Counted from the first letter of the stretch, positions 17,126-27,674 are shown. The stretch is DNA of 64,000 nucleotides from Colimorpha sp045222295 (GCA_045222295.1 JBGUXP010000015.1:62001-126000), one strand, 5' to 3'. The notes: generated from the sequence alone by a model not told the origin. Translations and numbers: made by a program.

Positions 17126-18277
17126 TCAACCCCAAATGGTAGTTTGACGAATTGAGGAGTGCATAACACGCAGCCAAGCGTCCTCAAAGGTGCCAGAAGC
17201 AAGATATCCCGACTGATGGGCGATGCGGGTAATGGAGTCAGGGTTGTTAATGTCTGGATGCTCGGAGATGATGAGGGTGAGAGCATACTGGACACGAAGG
17301 TTGTCAATATAATCACCGAAGGAAGTTCCCTGAGAGTAGTGGATGGCATCGATGATGTTGTCTTCGGAAGTGTGGAAGTGCTCGGCAAGAAGGAATACAG
17401 AAAGGTCTGGATTAAGGAAGTTTTTTTGATGTTCAATATATTGGATGAGTTGTGGGGCCAAAGCTGCAGGGTCGCGGCGGGAGCGGGAGCAGGAACGGCG
17501 AGGGAGCCGCTCGGCGGAGATATTGATACGATATACAGAGAAACCGATATAGAAGATAATGAGGCCAAGAGGAAGACAGTATGTGAAGATAAAGATGAAA
17601 AGGTGATCGGGAGAGAAAGGATCGGTGAAATGGGAGGAGGCAAGGATGAGGAGTCCGAGGTTTGCAACGATGTAGAGGTTTTTGAGATTGAGGGTAGAAT
17701 AGCGGTCGTGGGAATAGTATTCACTGTTGAGCTGACGAAAGCGAAAAAGCTGGCGTATGCCATGGAAGAAAAGGAAGAAGGCTTGGATGGTGAAAAGTGT
17801 CCAAAAGAAATAAAAATCGATGAGGACGATGAGGTTGTAGCGCCAGTTTCCGGGGATGAATTGTGATGAACGACCCTCGAGGCCATTGGCTGCCCAAAGG
17901 CGGCAATTGTCTGGTCCAGCGATGAGTACGGAGATGAGAATAAGTAGGGTACAGAGGAGAGAGATTGCAAGAAGAATGCGTCCAGTAGAAATCTTACGAG
18001 CTTTGTTTTTGGGCTGAGTGAGGATTGTAAAGGCTATGTGTATGATGGAGGGAGAGATGGTAACGACGAGCATGAAGAAGATGAGGAGGAGGTATTGCCC
18101 TTGGAGGAAGATATTGAAGGAACTGGAGAGTAGGAAGAAAGTGAGGGCAAAGAGAACCAGCGAGAGCATCATAAGCCACTGAGCATTGAGGACATGTCGC
18201 TTGCAGAAAAGAGTGGCAAGGGGCCAAAAGAGTGAAACGAGGCCAAGAAAGGAAAGGCCAATGGATACCGGGGTCAT
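17126..18277 (-). CDS. Membrane-anchored AraC-type transcriptional regulator
   Basis: 383 residues. The N-terminal ~255 residues hold about seven hydrophobic segments (for example MLSLVLFALTFFLL, LLLIFFMLVVTISP, ILLAISLLCTLLILISVLI), then a basic segment (RLPRRSCSRSRRD). The C-terminal ~100 residues form an AraC-type double helix-turn-helix (FLNPDLSVFLLAEHFHTSED and SITRIAHQSGYLASGTF). The protein may sense a signal in the membrane and bind DNA directly. The gene follows, by 70 bases, a related membrane protein that lacks the DNA-binding part. The final helix is short and the C terminus WLRVMHSSIRQ departs from the usual family ending. Confidence 0.75.
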   Translation of the reverse strand: MTPVSIGLSFLGLVSLFWPLATLFCKRHVLNAQWLMMLSLVLFALTFFLLSSSFNIFLQGQYLLLIFFMLVVTISPSIIHIAFTILTQPKNKARKISTGRILLAISLLCTLLILISVLIAGPDNCRLWAANGLEGRSSQFIPGNWRYNLIVLIDFYFFWTLFTIQAFFLFFHGIRQLFRFRQLNSEYYSHDRYSTLNLKNLYIVANLGLLILASSHFTDPFSPDHLFIFIFTYCLPLGLIIFYIGFSVYRINISAERLPRRSCSRSRRDPAALAPQLIQYIEHQKNFLNPDLSVFLLAEHFHTSEDNIIDAIHYSQGTSFGDYIDNLRVQYALTLIISEHPDINNPDSITRIAHQSGYLASGTFEDAWLRVMHSSIRQTTIWG

Positions 18278-18347
18278 TTTATGATTTAAAGTTTAAAGTT
18301 CAAAGGTTACCTGTTGATATTTTTACTTTTCTATTTACTCCAAGTTT

Positions 18348-19136
18348 TCACGATTCCTTGATGAATTTGGCCAGGAAGCGAGCATCAAGGGTGTAGCGGT
18401 AAGCAAAGCGGCCTGAGAGGTATTGGATGACGGAAAGGAGTATTGAAGAGAGAATGAGCCAATATTTATAGTAGTAGGGGCGGAAGGCTATGAGATAGAT
18501 GGTAAGCATGCCAAAGGGGAGAAAAATCCAGGAAATGATGACAATTTCGCGGATATCAAGATGCGGAAGATTAAGCTTTTTAGAGTAGAAGGAGTCGAAG
18601 CGATATTTGTAGAGACGCACCTTGCGTTCACTCAAGATAAGAATGATGATTCTAGAAGTGAGGATGAATACAGGGAACAATATTTGATTCCAGAAAATCA
18701 TGAAATTATAAGGAAAATCGGAGGGATGCCAGGGAATGTGTCCAGTGTCAATTACCTGAAGACACATGGCCTGGTAACGGCTGGGGTGCATACCGAAGGC
18801 CGCGATGGTGAGTCCGAGGGTGAAGAGAATTGGTGGAAAGAAAGAACGGCGTTGCTTGAGGGTGACGCCACGTGGTTCAGTAAGGGAGCAGATGCAGATA
18901 TAATAGATAGCCGGACAGAAGGAAACAGATATTTCAAGGAGGTAGTCATAGATGTAGAGATTGCCCACTTGACCGCGAAAAAAGATGGCGGAAGACGTAA
19001 TGGCGACAGCATCGACGAGAAGAGAGAGGGTAAAGAGAATCTGAGCGTGGGTGAGGCGCTTCCTGGTGAGAATGATGATGAAGGCCCAAAAGATGGAGAT
19101 GAGGGCTGGAAGAAAGAGGATATAAGACCATTTCAT
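18348..19136 (-). CDS. Seven-segment membrane protein, paralogue of the AraC N-terminal domain
   Basis: 262 residues, almost wholly membrane-embedded with about seven hydrophobic segments (ILFLPALISIFWAFIIIL, ILFTLSLLVDAVAITSSAI, IVIISWIFLPFGMLTIYLI). It shares layout and short motifs with the membrane part of the adjacent AraC-type regulator (a W/F-rich start, TR/CKR-x-hydrophobic-AQ, FRGQ/FLQGQ, SxxPAIxYI), so a tandem duplication is likely. It has no DNA-binding domain. It may act as a partner or sensor for the regulator, or may be a remnant. It lies 27 bases after ispG. Confidence 0.6.
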   Translation of the reverse strand: MKWSYILFLPALISIFWAFIIILTRKRLTHAQILFTLSLLVDAVAITSSAIFFRGQVGNLYIYDYLLEISVSFCPAIYYICICSLTEPRGVTLKQRRSFFPPILFTLGLTIAAFGMHPSRYQAMCLQVIDTGHIPWHPSDFPYNFMIFWNQILFPVFILTSRIIILILSERKVRLYKYRFDSFYSKKLNLPHLDIREIVIISWIFLPFGMLTIYLIAFRPYYYKYWLILSSILLSVIQYLSGRFAYRYTLDARFLAKFIKES

Positions 19137-19163
19137 GACGTTTTGGGATTTCGAGGTTAATGT

Positions 19164-20305
<1,142 letters not shown>

Positions 20306-20309
<4 letters not shown>

Positions 20310-20668
20310 GATATACGTGCTATTGTTCTCTGTAGACTTAGTATCTGACTCTTCAGCTGCTTAATCTGATCCTGCAGGTTGGCGTTTTGAGAGCGGAGCT
20401 TGCGGTTCTCTTCTATCAACTCATACTGCGTAGGCTCGCGGTGCTCCTCTTTGGCTTTCTGCTCCACGCTCTGGCCGATAGTCTCGTCGTTGAACACCTT
20501 CCCTACCCCACTCTGGTCGGCCATGCGGATAAGCTCGCTCGGCGCAAAGGGCATGTCGAAGCCGGTCTCGTCCTCGACATACACCATGCCGCCTTGTATC
20601 TTCTTGACAATTCCCCCTCCCACGGAGTTGAGGAACTTCACTTTGTCGCCTGGTTCAAATTGTGCCAT
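20306..20668 (-). CDS. Small DUF2027-like protein with coiled coil
   Basis: 120 residues. Residues 1-50 (FEPGDKVKFLNSVGGGIVKK, then VYVEDETGFDMPF) resemble the SH3-like N-terminal domain of the DUF2027/Smr family in Bacteroidetes (GDxVRFLNDVGGG). The rest is a charged helix with heptads (LIEENRKLRSQNANLQDQIK), a clear coiled coil. The Smr nuclease domain of the longer family members is absent. Function unknown. The first codons overlap nothing; the gene ends 4 bases inside ispG and starts 6 bases after the next lipoprotein's stop. Confidence 0.75.
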
Positions 20669-20674
20669 AGTTGT

Positions 20675-21145
20675 TTACGGTTTTACTGTCATGTCTTTTT
20701 GTATCGTGTCGAGCATGCGGAGGGGCGAACCCTCGCCGCAGAGGCGCTCGTAGTCCTTGCTGTTGGAGGTGAAGCAGCCGTCGGTCTGCACGTCGGTGTA
20801 GTAGACGGATCCGCTCTCATGGCTCATCCGCGACCGGTACTGTACGCTGAAACTCATCATATTGCCGAAGCCATCGGCGAAACGGTAAGTGTCGTAGTTG
20901 ACCAGCTCGTTGGGTATCCAGCTAGAACTGCTTTCGCCCTCAAAGGTTGCGGTCTCATGGCGCAACTCGTTGCGATGGTCGTGCTGCTTGTCTTGAAGCG
21001 AATAACCCTCATTCTCAATAGCCGCCACCACCTTGTCAATAGTTTTGTTATAGGTAGGTACAGAGGTCACATACATGGGACCGGTACAGGCCGAGAGGGC
21101 AAGAGCCGCCACAGATAGCATCAATAATTTCCTTACCACTTGCAT
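20675..21145 (-). CDS. Hypothetical lipoprotein
   Basis: 156 residues with a lipoprotein signal MLSVAALALSAC (Cys20). The mature part is polar and looks alpha/beta: PTYNKTIDKVVAAIENEGY, TATFEGESSSSWIPNEL, YRFADGFGNMMSFSVQYRSR. It ends with a short segment containing two Cys (DGCFTS and ERLCGEG) that might pair. No family recognised. Position ahead of the DUF2027-like gene and ispG with tight spacing suggests co-transcription. Confidence 0.7.
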   Translation of the reverse strand: MQVVRKLLMLSVAALALSACTGPMYVTSVPTYNKTIDKVVAAIENEGYSLQDKQHDHRNELRHETATFEGESSSSWIPNELVNYDTYRFADGFGNMMSFSVQYRSRMSHESGSVYYTDVQTDGCFTSNSKDYERLCGEGSPLRMLDTIQKDMTVKP

Positions 21146-21214
21146 TGCTCTTTTTAAATCTTTTACAATCTGATTGAGAAATATTCTTTTTGTTCTTTTC
21201 GTTCTGATTGAGAT

Positions 21215-22624
21215 TTAAATAATTTCATCTGCCAGAGCGGCGAAGTCGATGCCGTCGAAGTTGCCGCTGCTCATCATCAGCAGATTGGCATTGTTCCATT
21301 GCAGGTTCTTAATATTGTCCACCATGAGGGTGCTATCGGTAAACACATCCACATTGCCGCCAAAGGCCGCTTTCACCTCGTCGGGGTGCAGGTCGGGAAG
21401 TTTCTTGAGCTGAAGGGCATGCTTGCTGTAGTAGACATAGCGCACATCGGCCTCGTCCATCGCGCCCTTGTACTGCTGCAGGAACTCCTGCGTCAGCGAG
21501 CTAAAGGTGTGCAGCTCCATGCAGGCTACCAGCTTACGGTCGGGGTACTGCTCCCGCATGGCGTGGATGGTGGCGCGCAGCTTCGAAGGAGCATGTGCGA
21601 AGTCCTTGTAGACGGCGCAGGTGTCTCTCTTTTTCACTAACTCCAAACGTTTTGAGGCACCCTCGAAGGTGGAGATAGCCTCGTCGAACTGAGCATCCGT
21701 TACCCCCACTTGCCTGCAAGCCAGCCGGGCGGCGGTAAGATTCAAAAGGTTATGGTGGCCAAACACATGCAATGCTGTGTTTCCAATATAGGTCACACCA
21801 TTATCTACCCGATGCTCAGGACAGACATACGGTAGCTTCTGGATATCCGTGCGCTGGTTCTCCACCACCACACGATGCACCTCCTTGTCCTCATCGCAAT
21901 AAATCAGCGTACCGCAAACTTGCTGCTCCCCTAAGTTAGGGGAGCTGTCAGCCCATCTTGGGCTGACTGAGGAGTGTGTCCATGGCTCAATCAAGTCAAT
22001 AAACCTCGCAAACTGCTCGCGGTAGATATCAAACGTCGGAAACACATTGATATGGTCCCACTCGATACCCGTAATGATAGCCACATTAGGCTTGTAGAGG
22101 TGGAACTTGGGCCTGCGGTCGATGGGCGAGGTCAGGTACTCGTCGCCCTCAATCACCATCACCTTGGCGGTGTGCGACAGCCTCACCATCACCTCGAAGC
22201 CCTTCAGCTGCGCCCCCACCATATAGTCGGCCTCGATGCCGCACTTGGCCAGCACATGGAGTATCATGGCGGTAGTGGTGGTCTTGCCGTGCGATCCACC
22301 CACCACGATGCGCAGCTTGTCCTTCGACTGCTCATAAAGGTATTCTGGATAGGAATATATCTTCAATCCCAGCTCCTGCGCCCGCAGCAACTCCGGATTG
22401 TCGATGCGAGCATGCATACCCAACACTACAGCATCGAGGTCGGGCGTAATTCTTTCCGGATGCCAGCCAAACGACTCCGGCAGCAGGCCGTATTTCTCTA
22501 GCCGACTCTTTGCAGGGTCGAATATCTCGTCGTCACTCCCCGTGACGGTGATTCCTTTCTGACAGAGGGCGATAGCGAGATTGTGCATCGCGCTGCCACC
22601 AATAGCAATAAAATGTACTCGCAT
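21215..22624 (-). CDS. mpl: Mpl muropeptide ligase with an in-frame repeat insertion
   Basis: 469 residues of the Mur ligase fold. The P-loop is GGSHGKTTTTA (109-119), with EGDEYLTSPIDRRPKF, IITGIEWDHINVFP and DFAHAPSKLRATI as the family motifs; the YLTSPID and FAHAPSK sequences distinguish Mpl from MurC. It attaches the recycled tripeptide L-Ala-gamma-D-Glu-meso-DAP to UDP-MurNAc. Residues 216-235 (THSSVSPRWADSSPNLGEQQ) are a 60-base Family 1 element inserted in frame in the loop before GTLIY. Its ATG abuts the stop codon of the HD gene with no gap. Confidence 0.93.
   Translation of the reverse strand: MRVHFIAIGGSAMHNLAIALCQKGITVTGSDDEIFDPAKSRLEKYGLLPESFGWHPERITPDLDAVVLGMHARIDNPELLRAQELGLKIYSYPEYLYEQSKDKLRIVVGGSHGKTTTTAMILHVLAKCGIEADYMVGAQLKGFEVMVRLSHTAKVMVIEGDEYLTSPIDRRPKFHLYKPNVAIITGIEWDHINVFPTFDIYREQFARFIDLIEPWTHSSVSPRWADSSPNLGEQQVCGTLIYCDEDKEVHRVVVENQRTDIQKLPYVCPEHRVDNGVTYIGNTALHVFGHHNLLNLTAARLACRQVGVTDAQFDEAISTFEGASKRLELVKKRDTCAVYKDFAHAPSKLRATIHAMREQYPDRKLVACMELHTFSSLTQEFLQQYKGAMDEADVRYVYYSKHALQLKKLPDLHPDEVKAAFGGNVDVFTDSTLMVDNIKNLQWNNANLLMMSSGNFDGIDFAALADEII
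21920..21979. repeat. Family 1 palindromic element, copy C (in mpl)
   Basis: Exactly 60 bases. Plus strand: core palindrome GCTCCCCTAA-G-TTAGGGGAGC, then hairpin TCAGCCCA-TCT-TGGGCTGA, then CTGAGGAGTGTGT. It differs from copy D at only three positions, all in the loop of the second hairpin. It encodes 20 in-frame residues. Confidence 0.9.
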
Positions 22625-23845
22625 CTATCTTTGTTCTTTAGGGTAATACATGAAATATTTTGTCACTTGCTTTTCAAGGAAATGGCGGTCCAACTGGTCG
22701 CTGGCCTCGCTGATGGGCAGGCAGCGACTGTCCTTGTAGAGCACCTTAATCTCTTGGTCGTTAAAATCGTACGAACGATTTCTCAACTTGCCCGTACCGT
22801 AGAAGTAACTTTGCTGCTCCCCTAAGTTAGGGGAGCTGTCAGCCCATTCGGGGCTGACTGAGGAGTGTGTAAACGGCTCGTTGCTGAACCGTATGGCCGG
22901 AAGACGGCGGTTGACCATATTCTTACACAACGTGCTCAATATCTCATCGTCATAGTGCTGCCAATGCTTCACAGCCACCATGATGTCGTCATCATCCACC
23001 TCGGCGAAACGGTCGAGCAGGGTAAAGTTATTACGAAAGTCCTCCTCCATGTAACTATGTGTTAAGAAATCGTCCAACGGCATCCCTCCGATTCTTAATT
23101 CTTCATTCTTCATTCTTAATTCCCTTGCACGACGTAGTATATTGAGCAACAGATTGTCGGCAGCGATGACAGTCTTGTGCATATAGACCTGCCAATACAT
23201 CAAGCGACGACTAATGATAAACTTCTCCACGCTGTAGATGCCCTTTTCGTCCACCACCAACTCATCATCATGAACATTCAACATACTGATGATACGGTCG
23301 GTACCCACGATACCTTCGCTTACCCCAGTGAAGAAACTGTCGCGTCCGAGGTAGTCGAGTCGGTCCATATCGAGCTGGCTACTCACCAGCTGGTGCAGGA
23401 AATGCTTATGGTATTCATTCTTGAAGATGGCGATACACATGGAGAGAGCCTCGTCAAATTCTTCATTCATCCTCTCCATCATCATCAGCGTGATCTCTTC
23501 GTGCGGCACATCCACCAACACCCTTTCGCTAGTGTGCGAGAAAGGTCCATGACCGATGTCGTGCAGCAGGATGGCCAGCTTGGCTCCGCGGCACTCTTCG
23601 TCGCTGATCTCCACCCCTTTCTGCTTCAGCACTTCCAGCGCCCGTCCCATAAGATTCAATGCTCCAAGCATGTGGCTGAAACGTGTGTGCATCGCACCGG
23701 GATAGACAAGATATGTAAGCCCCAGCTGCTTAATGCGCCGCTGCCGCTGGAAATATGGATGCTCAATGACACTGAGTATCACCGGGTCATCTATCGAAAG
23801 GAATCCGTCGTAGACAGGATCGTTGATTATCTTACGTTTAGTCAT
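22625..23845 (-). CDS. HD-domain phosphohydrolase with two in-frame repeat insertions
   Basis: 406 residues. Metal-binding HD motifs are HTRFSHMLG (His53, His57), LLHDIGHGPFSH (His95, Asp96, His99, His104) and LDMDRLDYLGRDS. The N-terminal INDPVYDGFLSIDDP is typical of the family related to SAMHD1 and the YwfO-type dNTPases; a nucleotide substrate is likely but not proven. Residues about 243-255 (LRMKNEELRIGG) come from a simple repeat and residues 326-345 from a Family 1 element, nearly identical to that in the next gene. It overlaps the upstream gene by 4 bases and abuts mpl. Confidence 0.88.
   Translation of the reverse strand: MTKRKIINDPVYDGFLSIDDPVILSVIEHPYFQRQRRIKQLGLTYLVYPGAMHTRFSHMLGALNLMGRALEVLKQKGVEISDEECRGAKLAILLHDIGHGPFSHTSERVLVDVPHEEITLMMMERMNEEFDEALSMCIAIFKNEYHKHFLHQLVSSQLDMDRLDYLGRDSFFTGVSEGIVGTDRIISMLNVHDDELVVDEKGIYSVEKFIISRRLMYWQVYMHKTVIAADNLLLNILRRARELRMKNEELRIGGMPLDDFLTHSYMEEDFRNNFTLLDRFAEVDDDDIMVAVKHWQHYDDEILSTLCKNMVNRRLPAIRFSNEPFTHSSVSPEWADSSPNLGEQQSYFYGTGKLRNRSYDFNDQEIKVLYKDSRCLPISEASDQLDRHFLEKQVTKYFMYYPKEQR
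22811..22870. repeat. Family 1 palindromic element, copy D (in the HD gene)
   Basis: Exactly 60 bases, 57 of them the same as copy C and in the same orientation. It adds 20 residues (THSSVSPEWADSSPNLGEQQ) near the C-terminal part of the HD protein. Confidence 0.9.
23081..23117. repeat. Degenerate ATTCTTCATT repeat inside the HD gene
   Basis: CTTAATTCTTCATTCTTCATTCTTAATTC is built of 7-base variants and is read in frame as LRMKNEELRIGG. The same unit forms the arms of the inverted repeat at the start of porW. Confidence 0.65.
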
Positions 23846-24198
23846 AATGTATCAGCTAAAAGTCCGGCGGCGTAGGCGACCATTTCGTTGCAGGGACGCT
23901 TGCCCATCTGGAGGAGGCGGCCGCAAACGATGTCACCATTGTCCTCGCGGAATTTCTCTATCAAGGGGCGCACGTCGGGGGTGTGACCCATGAGGCCGCA
24001 GACCATAGCTATGCCGCTGACACAGCCGCAGACCTCCCTCGTTCCGGCGAGGCCGCGACCGAAGGGAGCGGCCACATTCATAGCGTCTTTCGCCTCAATG
24101 GGCAACTTATCGGCATAGGCCATCACCACCGCCTGGCAGCAGTTGCATCCCTGCTTGTGAAGCCCTCGGGCTTTCTCCATACGTTCATCTTTCGTCAT
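23842..24198 (-). CDS. C_GCAxxG_C_C family redox protein
   Basis: 118 residues from the start at 24198, which has an AGGAAAG ribosome-binding site 8 bases upstream. A longer frame to 24228 would add MSPVGATGKN, encoded by the hairpin repeat upstream, so it is not preferred. The family pattern is GCNCCQAVVMAYAD near the N terminus (usual CNCxQ), FGRGLAGTREVCGCVSGIAM in the middle (usual GCAxxG region) and the later CGRLLQMGKRPC. The conserved Cys are thought to bind a metal cluster or take part in electron transfer; substrate unknown. It overlaps the HD gene by 4 bases. Confidence 0.85.
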   Translation of the reverse strand: MTKDERMEKARGLHKQGCNCCQAVVMAYADKLPIEAKDAMNVAAPFGRGLAGTREVCGCVSGIAMVCGLMGHTPDVRPLIEKFREDNGDIVCGRLLQMGKRPCNEMVAYAAGLLADTL

Positions 24199-24209
24199 GT
24201 TCTTTCCTG

Positions 24210-24292
24210 TCGCCCCCACGGGGCTCAATTAACTTTTTTTCATTCTACCGTGGGTTAACACCCACGGCTAATATCTTACGCCCCTACAGGGC
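24210..24292. repeat. Family 2 triple-hairpin palindromic repeat
   Basis: Three hairpins follow each other: GCCCC-CAC-GGGGC (24212-24224), CCGTGGGT-TAAC-ACCCACGG (24248-24267) and GCCC-CTACA-GGGC (24280-24292). The outer two are direct copies of CGCCCCNACNGGGCTCA. The right one enters the SpoU methyltransferase gene and supplies its last residues (SPVGA) and stop codon; the left one lies in front of the redox gene. Confidence 0.75.
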
Positions 24293-24970
24293 TCAGCATC
24301 TTATAAATTTCCCAAATCACTATCGCTGCCGCACAACTAACATTAAGGCTGTGCTTGGTGCCGGATTGCGGTATCTCCAGAAATCCGTCACAGAGTTCCA
24401 TTATTTCCTCCTGCACACCCTCTATCTCGTTGCCGAAAACGATGGCAATATGGTTTTCCAAACACACTCCTCCGTCCGTCCGATGGACGTCCACCTCCCC
24501 TAGCTTAGGGGAGGAGCTACTGACGCGACCAGAACCATCCTGCTCTCCCCCTAAGTTAGGGGGAGTACCCCGAAGGGGGGAGGGAGTGTGTTTCTGTGAG
24601 GCAGCCGCTTGAAGTTGACTAAGGAGTTTGTCACTCCCCAATTTAATACTATCATGCGCTATCTCAACTGCATATACCTTGTAGCCTTGCCTCTTCAACC
24701 CTTTCACATACTCCGCCGTATCCTCATGGTAAGACCATGCCACCGTCTCCTCGGCCCCGAGGGCGGTCTTGTGTATCTCGCGGTGCGGAGGCGTGGCGGT
24801 GATGCCGCAAAGGGCAATATGCTCTACGCGGAAGGCATCGGAGGTGCGAAATACGGAGCCGATATTATTGAGACTCCGAACATTGTCTAGCACCACCGTC
24901 AACGGCAGCTTCTCGCTCTCGCGAAACTCCTCCACCGTCAAGCGGTGCATCTCCTCGGTGGTCAGCTTCT

Positions 24971-24974
<4 letters not shown>
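24276..24974 (-). CDS. SpoU/TrmH-type RNA 2'-O-methyltransferase with inserted repeats
   Basis: 232 residues. The three SpoU motifs are DNVRSLNNIGSVFRTSDAF (29-47), AIVFGNEIEGV and IPQSGTKHSLNVSCAAAI, the last forming the trefoil knot with the SAM site. It methylates a ribose in tRNA or rRNA; target unknown. Residues about 128-171 are not part of the family: they come from two Family 1 elements in opposite orientation (PLRGTPPNLGGEQ and SSPKLGEVDVHRTDGGVC) separated by a short spacer. The last five residues come from the Family 2 repeat. It overlaps sufB by 4 bases. Confidence 0.9.
24461..24517. repeat. Family 1 palindromic element, copy E (in the SpoU gene)
   Basis: Plus strand: ACACACTCCTCCGTC head, hairpin CGTCC-GAT-GGACG, core CCTCCCCTA-GC-TTAGGGGAGG. 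It is read in frame on the minus strand as SSPKLGEVDVHRTDGGVC. It faces copy F across about 23 bases. Confidence 0.85.
24541..24593. repeat. Family 1 palindromic element, copy F (in the SpoU gene)
   Basis: Opposite orientation to copy E: core CTCCCCCTAA-G-TTAGGGGGAG, then hairpin CCCC-GAA-GGGG, then GGGAGTGTGT. Read in frame as HTPSPLRGTPPNLGGEQ. Confidence 0.85.
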
Positions 24975-26419
<1,445 letters not shown>

Positions 26420-26444
26420 AAAAAAATACTCTATTTTTCACATG

Positions 26445-26452
26445 CAAATTTA
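26445..26452 (-). promoter_or_regulatory. Likely -7 element of sufB
   Basis: TAAATTTG on the minus strand matches TAnnTTTG and sits 25 bases before the sufB start; no clear TTTG is seen at -33. Confidence 0.5.
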
Positions 26453-26536
26453 CACAAAAAACTTGAAATACATATTGAGATATTGAAAATAGTTTTTTGA
26501 ACGCGAAATATCAAAAAGTTTGTAACGATTATGAAA

Positions 26537-26563
26537 ACGGGTGCCCGTGCAGCGGACACCCGT
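26537..26563. terminator. Terminator after the lipoprotein gene
   Basis: ACGGGTG (26537-26543) pairs with CACCCGT (26557-26563), extended by CC/GG across one mismatch, and is followed on the minus strand by TTTTCAT. It lies 25 bases past the stop codon of the lipoprotein gene. Confidence 0.75.
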
Positions 26564-26587
26564 AAAATGTTTGATATGGAAGGTTGT

Positions 26588-27310
26588 TTACATGGTCTTG
26601 GTGAAAGTACCAACGAAAGTCTTATACCCATCTTTGCCTTCGATTGCCGTCAAAACGACTTTCTTGGCAGAACTAATCATTGATATTGCGGTGAAAGAGA
26701 ACTCTCGGTCGCTGCCGTCATAGTTTCCTTTTTTTTCTGTGCCGATGAACTTGGAACCTTCAATTCTCCATGTGCCTTTTCTGTGTGAGGTTTGATTTTC
26801 AAAGGTGTGGTCAGCTTTGATAATCACTTCGTATTTATCGGGATACATCTGAGCCGACTCAACATAACTCCAAGTACCAACCATAATACTCTCGGTCAGA
26901 GTCGGCAACTGGATAGTGTCGGTCTTGATGATGACACCTGAAATGTCGGTAGCGCTATACACAGTACCATCGCTCCGCAACGTCTTTTCAGCACCCATAA
27001 TAATCATTTTATCGCCATAAGGCGATTTAATGACGAACTCCAACATCATGTTATCTTCGTTTCTGGCCGTGAATGTGTTACCGTTAAATGACCATCTGTA
27101 TGAGTGGTTTTTACAGGTCACTTTGTGGTCGCTGCCAATTACCATTTCACACTCGTGCATGTAGGGATGGGTGCTTGTCCACCCCCACTCCCCCACAAGG
27201 CTGGACTCTGAGATGACTTCATTCTCCTTGTCCTTGCTGCAGGATGTAAAGTTAATCATTGAGGCTGCCACAAAAAGCAGCATTGTCACTTTTTTGATGT
27301 GTTTGATCAT
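26588..27310 (-). CDS. Hypothetical lipoprotein with repeated lipocalin-like domains
   Basis: 240 residues from the start at 27310; an upstream in-frame Met at 27364 gives no signal peptide at its N terminus. The signal peptide ends in MINFTSC, with the lipidated Cys at residue 24. Two similar beta-rich halves are visible: SSLVGEWGWTSTHPYMHECE with SYRWSFNGNTFTARNED, and SIMVGTWSYVESAQMYPDKY with GTWRIEGSKFIGTEKKG. Each begins with a V-G-x-W strand typical of the lipocalin-like lipoproteins of Bacteroidetes. Ligand unknown. It stands alone with its own terminator. Confidence 0.75.
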   Translation of the reverse strand: MIKHIKKVTMLLFVAASMINFTSCSKDKENEVISESSLVGEWGWTSTHPYMHECEMVIGSDHKVTCKNHSYRWSFNGNTFTARNEDNMMLEFVIKSPYGDKMIIMGAEKTLRSDGTVYSATDISGVIIKTDTIQLPTLTESIMVGTWSYVESAQMYPDKYEVIIKADHTFENQTSHRKGTWRIEGSKFIGTEKKGNYDGSDREFSFTAISMISSAKKVVLTAIEGKDGYKTFVGTFTKTM

Positions 27311-27558
27311 TGTGTTGTGTTTTTTAATAAGATGATATTTAGTTAAAATTTGTGTGCGTGACATTATGACAATTTCGTTTTTCGAAGGAAAAATAATACA
27401 ACCATCGAAAAAAATGTTAGGTCTTCATATATATAATAACCATCATGTGGTCTAAAAATCCGCAAGGGTATGAAAAAAATGCGTTTTTTAACACTATTTA
27501 ACCTATTGGGGGTCCCAAGACAGAGGAGCGAAAGTATTGCAAAAACAGAAACACCATT

Positions 27559-27629
27559 CCACTACCCTACCAACACCTACCACGGTAGGAGTTGATAGGG
27601 AGTTGGTAAGGCGTTAATAAGGCAATGAT
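27559..27629. repeat. Family 3 intergenic palindromic repeat, copy 1
   Basis: The core CAACACCTACC-AC-GGTAGGAGTTG (27571-27594) has 11-base arms with one mismatch. It is preceded by CACTACCCTAC and followed 38 bases from the centre by GGCAATGAT. Copies 2 and 3 lie at 34621-34697 and 48186-48251. Confidence 0.8.
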
Positions 27630-27674
27630 ACGGGATTCAATACTCTCATACACTATGAATTAGACAAAAAAATA

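Noticed and set aside
16806..17177. 123-codon minus-strand frame before rprY
   Set aside because: No family resemblance, overlaps the end of the AraC-type gene in another frame and has no start signals.
24199..24228. N-terminal extension SPVGATGKN of the redox protein
   Set aside because: It is encoded by the Family 2 hairpin, and an AGGAAAG ribosome-binding site precedes the inner Met at 24198.
24461..24593. Insertion sequence or transposase remnant
   Set aside because: No transposase coding sequence or long terminal inverted repeats are present; the elements are too short to be autonomous.
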